This document shows, one piece after another, positions 45,379 through 55,094 of a stretch of 64,000 nucleotides of DNA. Positions within the stretch are counted from its first letter, which is position 1. Each line of letters starts with the position of its first letter. The stretch is from Pempheris klunzingeri. Taxonomy: Eukaryota > Chordata > Actinopteri > Acropomatiformes > Pempheridae. A model generated the notes under the pieces. It did no database searches and was not told the DNA's origin. It saw nothing but the letters and a program-made list of their open reading frames with translations. The position numbers were made by a program, and so were the translations under genes. The DNA lies in the NCBI RefSeq assembly GCF_042242105.1, contig NC_092012.1:27267978-27331977 (forward strand), given 5' to 3'.

Positions 45379-45490
45379 CTACAACAGGACAAAGAGCAGT
45401 TAGACTGAACCACAGCACATCCTGCCCACACAGCACGCACATTTATGATGACACATAGCAGGGCTGAAGTGAAAAGCCAGTTGTTCTCAC
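45379..45490 (-). other. Intron of the minus-strand c6ast-like gene
   Basis: A 112 bp intron with GTGAGA donor and TTGTAG acceptor on the minus strand. Nothing else is present. Confidence 0.85.
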
Positions 45491-45572
45491 TTGTGGTACT
45501 GCATGACAGAGTTGTAATCATAGGACGTGCCCTGGTTGAGGGTGGCAATCTTCCTGAAGTTGTGCTCCATTC
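45491..45572 (-). CDS. c6ast-like astacin (minus), Met-turn exon
   Basis: An 82 bp exon between TTTTTTAG and AA|GTGAGA on the minus strand. It encodes GMEHNFRKIATLNQGTSYDY and NSVMQYHK. SVMQY is the Met-turn with the Tyr that acts as fifth zinc ligand in resting astacins. The matching plus-strand exon (60263-60344) has the same length and phases. Confidence 0.95.
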
Positions 45573-46422
45573 CTAAAAAACAGTAACAACAAGAAAATGA
45601 CCATTTGTTTGATTTGAATTCACTTTGACTCTGGAGCGAAAGGAGTGTGGCTGCTGGAGAAGGAGCTACATAAATTGCAGTGCTCCTTGGTTTGGTACTG
45701 ATGGTTTTATTATTACAAAACTGCTGTCACACTTCTTCCTCTTGTACAATCACTGCTTGTTTGGTTCCTTTCAAAAAATGTGTACTCCCCGACACAGTGA
45801 CTTCCAGGCTCTTTCTGTCCACCAGGGGGTACCATGGAGAGAGCAGTTTGTATTCTCCTTGAAAGCCATAATGATTATTTGGCATCATTGTGGGAGGAAG
45901 GGTTTGGAAAATTACTTTTAACATTAGTTTAGCACAATACCACAAAAATACTCCAGTACTAGTAAGTGTTGTGCATTCCAAATTATAATTAAGTGAAGCA
46001 GCTTTGAATGCTCAAACAATCTCGCAATGACAATGCTAACCAACTGATGTTTGACAGGGAATGTCATGTTGGCGCTAGATGAGAAGTCAGAGGATCATTA
46101 AAATCTTTAGGATTCCTTACTGAACAATGTATTTGCAGCACCAATGTTAAGCATCAAACCCTAACAGTATTACTTATATCAAAAGATTAATTTGAATTCT
46201 TTCAAATCATAATTTCAAGGTTGTGGCTTAAAATAATCTGTGGTTTTGATTTTTTTTGTATGACTATAGGGTTGTATTATCAGTGTGTTTGTTTGTTGTA
46301 GAATTTAGGCATGAAATAAAGAATTAAGCATGCATAGCTTTTCAGGGGAAACCATTCTGTACTTGTCAGCACTGCACTGGCTCTCTCTCTACAGCATTGC
46401 GAATAATAAACAGCCGTATTAC
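45573..46422 (-). other. Intron of the minus-strand c6ast-like gene
   Basis: An 850 bp intron. Several AT-rich stretches are present, but no repeat or coding sequence is recognised. Confidence 0.75.
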
Positions 46423-46601
46423 CAGACTGAACATTTTGCAGCTGGACTCTGATGTGGTTGTCCCTGTCAGAGCGAGTCTGTTCATGGTTGAATCCCAGAG
46501 CGTGGAGCAGCTCATGCTGGACGGTGCCATGGTAAAGACATCCACTACGGGCCAGAGACACCACCTGCTTACCACCACTACGGCCGACGTAGGAGTAACA
46601 C
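46423..46601 (-). CDS. c6ast-like astacin (minus), zinc-site exon
   Basis: A 179 bp exon between ATCCCATCCAG and TCTG|GTAATA on the minus strand. It encodes CYSYVGRSGGKQVVSLARSG, then CLYHGTVQ and the zinc motif HELLHALGFNHEQTRSDR, followed by DNHIRVQLQNVQSG. The three His and the Glu of HExxHxxGFxHE are intact. The two Cys (CYSY and GCLY) match the conserved internal disulfide of astacins. The plus-strand gene has an exon of identical length. Confidence 0.97.
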
Positions 46602-46681
46602 CTGGATGGGATCAGAGATGAGTTGAAAAACACTGAAGTGTGAGAGTAGATCTCAACTCTTCATTAATATCTGTTTCATAC
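46602..46681 (-). other. Intron of the minus-strand c6ast-like gene
   Basis: An 80 bp intron, GTATGA donor and CATCCAG acceptor on the minus strand. Confidence 0.85.
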
Positions 46682-46802
46682 CCATTCTTGGACTCAATGC
46701 TCAGCCAGTCACGGTCGCTGCTTCTGCTGGGCCTGAAGCGGATGCAGGAGAAGGAAGAGAAGGACTCCAATCCACGGGTGATGATGGCCTTCTCACGAGA
46801 GG
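46682..46802 (-). CDS. c6ast-like astacin (minus), early catalytic-domain exon
   Basis: A 121 bp exon between CATCTTGCCAG and AATGG|GTATGA on the minus strand. It encodes REKAIITRGLESFSSFSCIR and FRPSRSSDRDWLSIESKNG. ESF...CIRF with the following SDRD is the conserved N-terminal core of hatching-enzyme-type astacins, and this Cys pairs with the terminal LYKC cysteine in the family. Confidence 0.95.
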
Positions 46803-47195
46803 CTGGCAAGATGATGATGTCAATCAAACAACATTTAGCTTTTTTATCAGCACAGATATGATATGATAGCTTTCATTTCTGGAAGTTTAAAAAAGTGGGG
46901 ATGATATTATATTTCATGTTCATTTATGGCCAGTCAGCCCTAAAAGGGTTTAGTGACTTCAGTTGAGCTTGTGTGTTTTGCTACTGAGGAACAAATAAGT
47001 CCTTGTTGTACATCAGTTTTTTAATGTTTGGTCATTGATTTCATGACTCCAGGGGACCGGACTGCTGATAGTGAGTTGACTATTACCAGCAAGCAGCAAA
47101 CACTCCCTGTCTGTTTGATTGTGGTATATGAACATTTAGGTCTCTGCTCAGTCTCACTCTACTTACTGTATAAAGAATGTGCATGTTTCACTTAC
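46803..47195 (-). other. Intron of the minus-strand c6ast-like gene
   Basis: A 393 bp intron, GTAAGT donor and TTGCCAG acceptor on the minus strand. No other feature is seen. Confidence 0.8.
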
Positions 47196-47351
47196 AGAAA
47201 TGACTGGCAATGTAATACGGAATGTAGACCTTCCCATCAGTCCACTTGCCCCACATGCAGCCTCTGCTGGTGCAGGGGTCAGCGTTTTTCTCAGACTCGC
47301 TGTCAATGGCAATGTCTCCTCCAGTCAGGATGGGATCATCATGGGAATGAA
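47196..47351 (-). CDS. c6ast-like astacin (minus), propeptide/catalytic junction exon
   Basis: A 156 bp exon between TGTTTCAG and TTTCT|GTAAGT on the minus strand. It encodes the end of the propeptide (HSHDDPILTGGDIAIDSESE) and the mature N-terminus with NADPCTSRGCMW, then GKVYIPYYIASHF. The C-x4-C pair at the mature N-terminus supplies the two extra cysteines that define six-cysteine astacins (c6ast). The propeptide GGDIAI segment takes the place of the inhibitory F-x-G-D stretch, whose Asp caps the zinc in zymogens. Confidence 0.95.
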
Positions 47352-47457
47352 CTGAAACACATTACAAAGGTATTTAAAACCTGTTGAACTGCCGCAAGCA
47401 GAAGATGAAAAGGAGACGGTCATGAGGTTTATGGTCACTGCTGCAGCTCACACTCAC
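47352..47457 (-). other. Intron of the minus-strand c6ast-like gene
   Basis: A 106 bp intron with GTGAGT donor and TTTCAG acceptor on the minus strand. Confidence 0.85.
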
Positions 47458-47520
47458 TCAGATTACTGTTGGCTTTCTCCAGAAGTTCAGAGACAGAAAG
47501 CTCCCCTGAGTCCTCCTCTG
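47458..47520 (-). CDS. c6ast-like astacin (minus), propeptide exon
   Basis: A 63 bp exon between TCCCTGAG and CTGA|GTGAGT on the minus strand. It encodes EEDSGELSVSELLEKANSNL, the acidic start of the propeptide. The matching plus-strand exon encodes EEDELSVSTLLEKANANV. It needs one preceding base to keep frame, and this decides how exon 1 must be spliced. Confidence 0.92.
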   Translation of the reverse strand, partial: QRRTQGSFLSLNFWRKPTVI

Positions 47521-47993
47521 CTCAGGGACATCAACAACAACAGACTTTGTATAAGACTGTGCATGCCAGTACAATCACTCTGATCAGTAGAATAAATGAC
47601 ATACCTGCCTGTAGGTTCAGCGTAGGATCAGGGGGAAAAAAAACACAAATATTAGAAATAGATAAACCACATGACTCTAAATTACAGCCAAAAAATCAGC
47701 GATTTCTTTAAGCCAAATAACCAAGTACCTTGTCTGAAAATGGCATGTTTACATGGAAACTGTCCAAGTTACAAAGAGAACAGATTAAGACTCCCAACTA
47801 GAGCATCACTGAACCTACAGTGTTAAAGAGTTCATAGCTACAACTAGACTGAACTTGTAAACTGAGATAAAAGAGCTATTTCTTGTTAAAGTGTGTGCCA
47901 CAATTATGACAATTATCAATGAATAAAAACTCATCAAGTCACGGCTGCTCATAATACAGTTTATCTGGTGTAGCATTAATGTGAGCATCCCAC
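47521..47993 (-). other. First coding intron of the minus-strand c6ast-like gene, with a possible microexon
   Basis: Near 47606-47609 the minus strand shows a polypyrimidine run, then CTACAG, GCAG and GTATGT, which would be a 4-base microexon. If used, it requires exon 1 to end at 47994. Without it, exon 1 must end at 47999. Both keep the frame. Confidence 0.45.
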
Positions 47994-48081
47994 CTCACTG
48001 TCTGCCCAGCAGTAGGCAGACAGCAGCAGCAGAGCCAGAGCTGAGAACCTGAAAACAGACATGCGAGCCATTCCAGCGAAC
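47994..48081 (-). CDS. c6ast-like astacin (minus), signal-peptide exon
   Basis: After the minus-strand acceptor ATCCTGCAG, the exon has ten untranslated bases and ATG at 48071-48069, encoding MARMSVFRFSALALLLLSAY and CWADSE. This is a signal peptide with a Leu-rich core, so the protease enters the secretory pathway. A second ATG lies three codons downstream. The donor is either at 47999 (ACA|GTGAGG) or 47994 (GAG|GTGGGA). The whole gene would encode 266 or 269 residues. Confidence 0.85.
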
Positions 48082-48227
48082 CTGCAGGATACAGACAGGA
48101 ATCAGTTTCCACTCAGAGGAATGATATAGTGTTTGAACCAAGAAACACACAGCTACATTTCCATGCATTGGAACACTTTTCCTTCTCCACTTCAAGTGCA
48201 CTCTCCTCCTTTACATTGTGAACCCAC

Positions 48228-48250
48228 CTTAGATCCTCTGTGTGGACTTG
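48228..48250 (-). other. Non-coding first exon of the minus-strand c6ast-like gene
   Basis: From the TATA box a start site near 48250 is expected. The minus strand then reads to CACAGAGGATCTAAG|GTGGGT, a possible donor at 48227. The next acceptor is at 48082-48083, giving a short 5' UTR intron. This is inferred from signals only. Confidence 0.5.
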
Positions 48251-48273
48251 TACAGCTGAGGTTTCACTCCAGG

Positions 48274-48281
48274 TTTTTATA
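48274..48281 (-). promoter_or_regulatory. TATA box of the minus-strand c6ast-like gene
   Basis: The minus strand reads TATAAAAA at a position about 200 bases upstream of the ATG, with a short untranslated exon between. Tissue-restricted secreted proteases of this family commonly have TATA-type promoters. Confidence 0.7.
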
Positions 48282-49394
48282 CGTGCTTAACAGCATCTGT
48301 CAGCCCAAATATGGAAGTCATAGGCTTATCAGTCACATAATGTACAGACAAACACCTCCATACCACTCTGTTTGGGGGAAAAGGACACCTGGTGCATTCA
48401 CAATTGTACACTACTTCACTACTACATACTGTACAATAACAAAGAATCAGTTCCTCTTTTCACAAATGTAATATTCATTACAGGTAAAATTTTGTGTAGC
48501 ATTTTACAGGGTGTATTTGTTATTTTGTACCGTTTGTCTTTTGAGAATCTTTTTGAAAATCTTCCCACAGGTGGCATTCTGAGCAAGGCCAGGAAGAAGG
48601 CTTATCAACTCCAGTACAGTATGTGCTATGTTTGATCACCTGTGTGCATTTATCAAGCAGCTTCACCTGTGTGTGAAAGCCAACATGAATATGACATACA
48701 ATGTAAATATTGCTGATCACCTGCATAGGTTTATACAGAGTTTTGCTTCCAGATGAATGTTCACCTTTTCTGATCATAAAATATTTTCAAATCTTCTGTG
48801 AATGTAGTCAGAACACTTATTAAATCCCATGTTTGCAGGTCAGAAGATTGGCAGTAGCAACTTGACATGAAAATTTAATAAGTACATTTTTATTTATCAT
48901 TAGCACTTAATCAAGAGGGGGCATGCAATTATGAATTTAAGCGTGGACTGGTAATGATGTCATTGATCACTTCATTTCTCATTCAGACAGCAAAAACATA
49001 AAGCATATCCATTAAGTTCGAGAGGCATTTCAGGTTTACCTTGTAGATAAAAATGACATATCCATCTGACTCGTTTCCTCTTAATTTCTTGTTAGAACAA
49101 GAGGGAAAGTGTAAAAAAAGATGGTAAAGTAGTAGTGCTAACAAGCAGTATAGCATATGAGTAATAGTAGCAGTAGCCGAGATAGAAGTAATGTGGGTGA
49201 GGAATAAAAAGACTTTTGGGATGCCCATTAAGTGCTTGTTGAAAATATTTTAGCCTGTTTCTTTGCTGGAAATCTGGTATGACTACACTGCCATGTCAAC
49301 AAACTTTTGCAATTTTCCATATAATTTGTTGCCATCTAAATATTTCATCATATTTCAGCAAACGTGTTGCCAAACATTTGCTAGTCTAGAATAG
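48282..49394. other. Intergenic sequence between the minus c6ast-like gene and repeat copy B
   Basis: About 1.1 kb upstream of the minus-strand astacin promoter. It is single-copy-looking, moderately AT-rich, and without recognisable gene or repeat. Confidence 0.55.
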
Positions 49395-50781
49395 AACCAG
49401 TTCACCCCCACTGAGCTGTCTCTTTCCGGACATCTCTCCTGAAGAGGAGAGACCAACTCCTCCCTTTCCCCTTGTCTTCTCCTGGAGGAGAGACAAGTCT
49501 CTTTTCCGGACGTCTCTCCTGAAGAGGAGAGACCAGCTCAACTCATCTAAGCTCTGCCTCAGTGTGGCCTGTACCAGAGCAGCCACCTCCTTCATGGTAG
49601 CGACACAAGGTCCTGCCTGAAGTAAGCAGATCAGCGCCAGCAGGTACGACCCCGAGTCTGCCAGCTGATAACCAGAACCAACAACAGGAGCACACCAGCA
49701 AGTTGGTATCAAGCTGCTAACTAGCCAGAATCAAGGAGCGACCGGATTCCTCCAGCCTGTAACCACAGCAAGGACACAAAAGAACCACACCTTTCCTCCA
49801 GTAACAGGCTGAGAAAGCAGCATCCTCAAGGACACTTCTTCTCCCCTTTAAGGACTGGTAACAAACTCTAACTGGGCATAATTAGCATAGCATTACTGCA
49901 TACATGGTTTACCCCGGTTAATGTATTGACTTGCTTTAATGTTCATTGAGTTTGATTGTTGTGATGTGTTGTAGATTACTGTGTAGTCATTAAGTTTAGT
50001 TGATGTTAGTTTGTTCACATAGACACAGAGTCTACACACAACTAACCATCTTTTCTTAACATGGCGCCTTTATCTCACACACACAGTTTCCAACAGGCCA
50101 CCGAGGGACAAAGCTAAGCTAACAGCACTTAGCTTCCTTTGTCTCCTGTGCCCCACACCCCAGGGGGTCTGGCCATCACCATTTGGGCTCTCTCCCCCAC
50201 CTTTGTGGGCCCATCTCACATTCCTCAGCCTTATCACAAACACACACACACACACACTCTTCCTATTATTTGTTAGTTTAGTTATAGAGACCTAGTTAGA
50301 TTGTTTGATTGATTTTGATTCTGTAACAGCAAATGTCTTTAATACCTACTCTGCTTCAGCTGTACTTGCAAACAAGTACAAGTCCTTCACCTTAATGCAT
50401 AACAAATGGTGTCCCTGCGTTTTGTTCTGTTTTAATAAATGTTTTAATACCTGCTGTCTCCTTTAATGTTGTACAAGGTTGAACACTGCCAACCTCTACA
50501 CTGTCAAGAACTCCAAAATCCTTCAGCTAGCTATCAATGTGGTAATTTTGGTAGTAATTATTAAATTAATTATAAAAACATAATTCCAAATTGATAGTTT
50601 AGTACTTTTATGAGACTAAATCAATTAAAACGGCTATCTTTTCCTCATTTTTCGAGGTGGTGCCCCAATCGAGGTGGACTTTATTCAAAGTTTCATTCAT
50701 TTTAATAATTAATTATCTTTGATAATTATTAATTATTTCTGATAGCCAAATTGAACTTAACCACTTGTTGAATCACAACAA
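49395..50781 (+). repeat. LTR-like dispersed repeat, copy B (about 1.4 kb)
   Basis: Same order and orientation as copy A (311-1701), with scattered substitutions and small insertions, including a 24-base block TTTGTTCACATAGACACAGAGTCTA-like segment near 50010 absent from copy A, and a shorter CA tract (about 50237-50258). It has an extra GAGGAGAGAC-type repeat unit at its start. It contains TTTTAATAAATG near 50430. Confidence 0.75.
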
Positions 50782-51020
50782 TAGAATAGTTCCTTTATTG
50801 ATCCTTCATAGGAAATTATTTTGTCACGGCAGCAGTACAGACAGACACCCCAGAGACACCAAACAACCACCACAAGACAACCAACACTGAAGGCACAAAA
50901 ACAATAGTAAAAAAGGAAACAAAAATATATGAAAATATAAAATATGTGAAATATGTACAATCTAAAATAGAATAATATAACATACAATATAAAAAATAAA
51001 AAGAAATAGAGATAGAAATA
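50782..51020. repeat. Teleost dispersed repeat fragment (AT-rich tail)
   Basis: TAGAATAGTTCCTTTATTGATCC followed by GGAAATTATTTTGTCACGGCA is a sequence seen at the end of common teleost interspersed repeats. An AT-rich tail follows. It directly follows repeat copy B. Its class is not determined. Confidence 0.6.
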
Positions 51021-51390
51021 TCCATCCATCCATTTTCTATACCGCTTATCCGTCAGGGTCGCGGGGGGGAGCTGGAGCCTATCCCAGCTGACTTCGGGCG
51101 AGAGGCGGGGTACACCCTGGACTGGTCACAGGGCCACATACAGAGACAGAGACAGACAACCTTTCACTCTCACACTCACACCTACGGGCAATTTAGAGTT
51201 ACCAATTAACCTAATGTGCATGTCTTTGGATTGTGGGAGGAAGCTGGAGTACCCGGAGAGAACCCACGCTAGCATGGGGAGAACATGCAAACTCCACACA
51301 GAAACACCCCGGGTTCAAACCGGGATTCGAACCCGGGACCTTCTTGCTGTGAGGCAACAGTGCTAACCACAGCACCACCATGCTGCCGAG
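51021..51390 (+). repeat. Teleost dispersed repeat with ATCCATCC start
   Basis: It begins ATCCATCCATTTTCTATACC, continues with GGAGCTGGAGCCTATCCCAG and ends near GAGGCAACAGTGCTAACCAC. It is a very common teleost interspersed sequence. A diverged partial copy lies at 12580-12775. It contains no open frame of note. Confidence 0.8.
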
Positions 51391-52042
51391 ATAGAAATAT
51401 CTTGTACAAAAATAGAAACATCTTGTGTCTTTGTCTGTTTGCTACTGAGCAGGTGAAGTTAGCCTTTTGCAGCTAAAGATAGTTCCATCAGGAGTTAGTG
51501 CAGACACTAAAAGAGAGCAACCCATGATGCATAGTATATGTTTATTGTTCAATTGCATATTTTACTTAGTTCCACAAAGAAAAAAAACAATTATACCAAA
51601 ATAAAGATGGGTACGAGACTAAAAAAGCACCTCAACCACAAGACCATCGGGATGTTATCATTTCCATACATGTAACTTCAGGATTTTAAATGTCTCACTG
51701 TGTGTTTGTGTGTGTGCACATGTGCATGGACACACTTTATTTTACATTACAGTAATAAGATGTAACAAGCCATACTTTTACAAATTAAAGTAAAAACGTC
51801 ACAAATGAACACAACAAATACCTGTTTTCTGTAGCTCATTTTGCTCTATGGTTTATTTTTGTATCTATTGTTGTTCATATTCATGCTTTCTCTCAGCTAG
51901 ATCATATAGAAGGATGTTTTCCATCACTGTTGTGGGGATGATGCACAACTATATGTTCCTCTCCAATCAAGTAACTCCAGAAATGTAAATGAGTTCCCTG
52001 ACTGCCTCAGTGATACAAAATCTTGGTTGTTCAAAGAGGTCA
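51391..52042. other. Intergenic sequence
   Basis: About 650 bases left of Tc1 element C with no recognised gene or repeat. Confidence 0.55.
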
Positions 52043-52044
52043 TA

Positions 52045-52898
52045 CAGTGGGGCAAAAAAGTATTTAGTCAGCCACCAATTGTGCAAGTTCTCCCACTTAA
52101 AAAGATGAGGCCTGTAATTTTCATCATGATGGTACACTTCAACTATGAGAGACAGAATGAGAATATAAACCTATTTTATTCACTAAGTCGTTGTCAGCGG
52201 AAGTTTCCTTTCATCAACTGCACATCATCGGCATCAGAGAAGACACAACAGTAGCCTTTGTTACTTTGGTCCCAGCTCTCTGCAGGTCATTCACTAGGTC
52301 CCCCCATGTGGTTCTGGGATTTTTGCTCACTGTTCTTGTGATCATTTGATCTTGCGTGGAGCCCCAGATCGAGGGAGATTATCAGTGGTCTTGTATGTCT
52401 TCCATTTTCTAATAATTGCTCCCACAGTTAATTTCTTCACACCTAGCTGCTTACCTATTGCAGATTCAGTCTTCCCAGCCTGGTGCAGGTCTACAATTTT
52501 GTTTCTGGTGTCCTTTGACAGCTCTTTGGTCTTGGCCATAGTGGAGTTTGGAGTGTGACTGTTGTGGACAGGTATCTTTTATACTGATAACGAGTTCAAA
52601 CAGGTGCCTTTAATACAGGTAACGAGTGGATGACAGAGGAGCCTCTTAAAGAAGAAGTTACAGGTCTGTGAGAGTCAGAAATCTTGCTTGTTTGTAGGTG
52701 ACCAAATACTTATTTTACCGAGTAATTTACCAATTAATTCATTAAAAATCCTACAATGTGATTTCCTGGATTCTTTCCCCCCATTCTGTCTCTCATAGTT
52801 GAAGTGTACCTATGATGAAAATTACAGGCCTCTCTCATCTTTTTAAGTGGGAGAACTTGCACAATTGGTGGCTGACTAAATACTTTTTTGCCCCACTG
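52045..52898 (-). mobile_element. Tc1-like deletion derivative C (854 bp)
   Basis: Long inverted repeats of about 120 bp start CAGTGGGGCAAAAAAGTATT and end with the complement, flanked by TA (52043-52044, 52899-52900). The interior keeps a 65-codon minus-strand frame (52539-52342) beginning [20 protein letters not shown] with an [20 protein letters not shown] helix-turn-helix. This is the paired-like N-terminus of a Tc1 transposase; the rest, including the catalytic domain, is deleted. Between HTH and right end only AT-rich sequence remains. Confidence 0.93.
52342..52539 (-). pseudogene. Truncated Tc1 transposase (DNA-binding part only)
   Basis: 65 codons on the minus strand with an intact ATG. 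It holds the first HTH and the GAPRKIK-like basic linker (GRPR-type hook) but no DDE residues. If translated, such a protein could bind related inverted repeats without cutting, but there is no evidence for expression. Confidence 0.85.
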
Positions 52899-52900
52899 TA

Positions 52901-53330
52901 AGTGCAAAATCACTTTGAAAACTAAAACTGGCTGGCTGTTCCCATATCCCAGCTGGTGACCAAAGGCTTTTGGGGTCAGACCCCCCAACGGTGGTACACC
53001 TATTTACATCAGACAGGCTTCATCATAAGCATCTTTTCAATTCCTTCTTGACTTTTTATCATTTCACTCTTTCCATATATATTATCCCCTAATGTTTCAT
53101 GATCCCTGTGTTTTTATATGTTCCATTTTTGTCTGATATCCTCTGTCTGTATTGCTTTTATGTGTGCTGCAACCATGTTAGGAAAAAAAAAGTTTTATTT
53201 TATTTAGTTTTCATTTGCCAAAATTGTTATCATTATTACCTTGGTGGTAAAGTGCTGTCATTCACAGAAGAATATGGTGCTAGCCTATTTATCTTGCTTA
53301 CCTAATATCAAGTAATAGATAATACCCATT
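52901..53330. other. Intergenic sequence
   Basis: About 430 bases between Tc1 element C and the RTE LINE, with no recognised feature. Confidence 0.6.
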
Positions 53331-53348
53331 ACATTGAAAAATGCAGTA
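53331..53348. repeat. Target-site duplication of the RTE LINE, left copy
   Basis: ACATTGAAAAATGCAGTA is repeated exactly at 55077-55094. An 18 bp duplication is typical of target-primed reverse transcription. Confidence 0.93.
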
Positions 53349-55076
53349 ATGCAGTCTCTAGGGGGGCACAAGCCAGTGTCTTCCTTGTGCCGGTCCCAAG
53401 CCCGGAAAAATGAGTCAGGAAGGGCATCCGGCATAAAAAATGTGCCAAAGTCAATATGCGAATCAATTCTATGATTCCCATCTGTCAAGGTCTGGGTTAA
53501 CAACTACCGCCATCAGTGCTGTTGACCTACATGGCGCTGGTGGATGTTGGGCTACTGTGTGTCGAAGAAGGAGAGGAGGAAGGCGTGTCCGTAGGCAGAG
53601 AGAGAAGAGGAAAGGCAAGAGTCTCGGACTGAGAGTAGGGACTTTGAATGTTGGGACTATGACAGGAAAAGCTAGAGGATAGAGATGGAAATGTACTGAC
53701 AGGTGTTGGACGTGTGATAGGAAGATGGAAAGAGTACTTTGAAGAGTTGATGAATGAGGAAAACGAGAGAGAGCGAAAAGTAGAAGAGGTGACCGTTGTG
53801 GACGAGGAAGTAGCAAAGATTAGTAAGGGTGAAGTTAGGAGGACATTGAAAAGGATGAAGAGTGGAAAGGCAGTTGGTCCTGATGATATACCTGTGGATG
53901 TATGGAAGTGTCTAGGAGAGGTGTCGGTAGAGTTTTTGACCAGGTTGTTCAACAAGATCCTAGAGATTGAGCGGATGCCTGAGGAATGGAGGAGAAGTGT
54001 GCTGGTGCTGATATTTAAGAACAAGGGAGATGTGCAGAGTTGTGGCAGCTACATAGGAATAAAGTTGATGAGCCATACAATGAAGCTATTGGTACTGTAT
54101 AAGGAAGTCTGGAGTGGCAGAGAAGTGTGTTAGAGTGGTACAGGACATGTATGAGTGCTGTAAGACAGTGGTGAGGTGTGCTGTAGGTGTGACAGAGAAG
54201 TTCAAGGTGGAGGTGGGACTGCATCAAGGATCAGCTCTGAGCCCCTTCTTGTTCGCTATGGTGATGGACAGGCTGACAGATGAGGTTAGACAGGAATCTC
54301 CATGGACGATGATGTTTGCAGATGACATTGTGATCTGTAGTGAGAGTAGGGAACAGGTGGAGGGAAATCTAGAGAGGTGGAGGTATGCCCTGGAAAGGAG
54401 AGGAATGAAGATTAGCTGAAGCAAGACAGAATACATGTGTGTGAATGAGAGGGATCCAAGTGGAACGGTGAGGTTACAGGGAGTAGAGATAAAGAAGGTG
54501 GAGGATTTTAAGTACTTAGGGTCAACAGTCCAGAGCAACGGAGAGTGTGGAAAAGAGGTGAAGAAGCGTGTGCAAGCAGGTTGGAACGGGTGGAGAAAAG
54601 CGTCAGGTGTGACGTGCGATAAAAGAGTATCAGCAAGAATGAAAGGAAAGGTGTAGAAGACGGTGGTGAGAGCAGTGATGTTGTCTGGTTTAGAGACAGT
54701 GGCACTGAGGAAAAGGCAGGAGGCAGAGCTGGAGGTCGCAGAGATGAAAATGCTGAGGTTCTCTTTGGATAGGATCAGGAATGAGTACATCAGAGGGACA
54801 GAGCATGTTAGATGTTTTGGAGATGAAGCCAGAGAGGCCAGACTGAGATGGTTTGGACATGTACAGAGGAGGGATAGTGAATATATCAGTAGAAGGATGC
54901 TGAGGTTAGAACTGTCAGGCAGGAGGCCTAGAGGAAGACCAAAGAGGAGATTTATGGATGTAGTGAAAGAGGACATGAAGTTAGTTGGTGTGAGAGAAGA
55001 GGATGCGGAGGATAGGATTAGATGGAGGCTGTGGTGACCCCTGAGGGGAATAGCTGAAAGGAGAAGAAGAACAACA
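53349..55076 (+). mobile_element. RTE-type LINE with internal deletion (1,728 bp)
   Basis: The 5' part reads GGGGGGCACAAGCCAGTGTC and has AAGGGCATCCGGCATAAAA, a common RTE 5' region. It reaches the first strand of the endonuclease (LRVGTLNVGTMTGK near 53628-53675) and then jumps to IGRWKEYFEELMNE, so most of the endonuclease is missing. Reverse transcriptase and the C-terminal region follow, ending TGACCCCTGAGGGGAATAGC and GAAGAAGAACAACA. Flanking 18 bp duplications are perfect. Confidence 0.93.
53620..55037 (+). pseudogene. RTE ORF remnants (endonuclease start, reverse transcriptase, C-terminal domain)
   Basis: Segments in changing frames: 53620-53682 (first endonuclease strand); 53714-54133 (IGRWKEYFEELMNEENERER, RRTLKRMKSGKAVGPDDIP and RMPEEWRRSVLVLIFKNKGD); 54114-54419 (GLHQGSALSPFLFAMVMDRL and the catalytic MMFADDIVI); 54435-54656 (EDFKYLGSTVQ); 54663-55037 (RWFGHVQRRDSEYISRRML and RRPRGRPKRRFMDVVKEDMK). 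The palm Asp pair is intact, but a stop or shift lies at each boundary, so the copy is inactive. Confidence 0.9.
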
Positions 55077-55094
55077 ACATTGAAAAATGCAGTA
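55077..55094. repeat. Target-site duplication of the RTE LINE, right copy
   Basis: Exact copy of 53331-53348, directly after the LINE's 3' end. Confidence 0.93.

Noticed and set aside
54224..54976. 250-codon minus-strand open frame over the RTE LINE
   Set aside because: It is the antisense shadow of the reverse transcriptase and C-terminal region; Ser/Leu-rich with no family motif.
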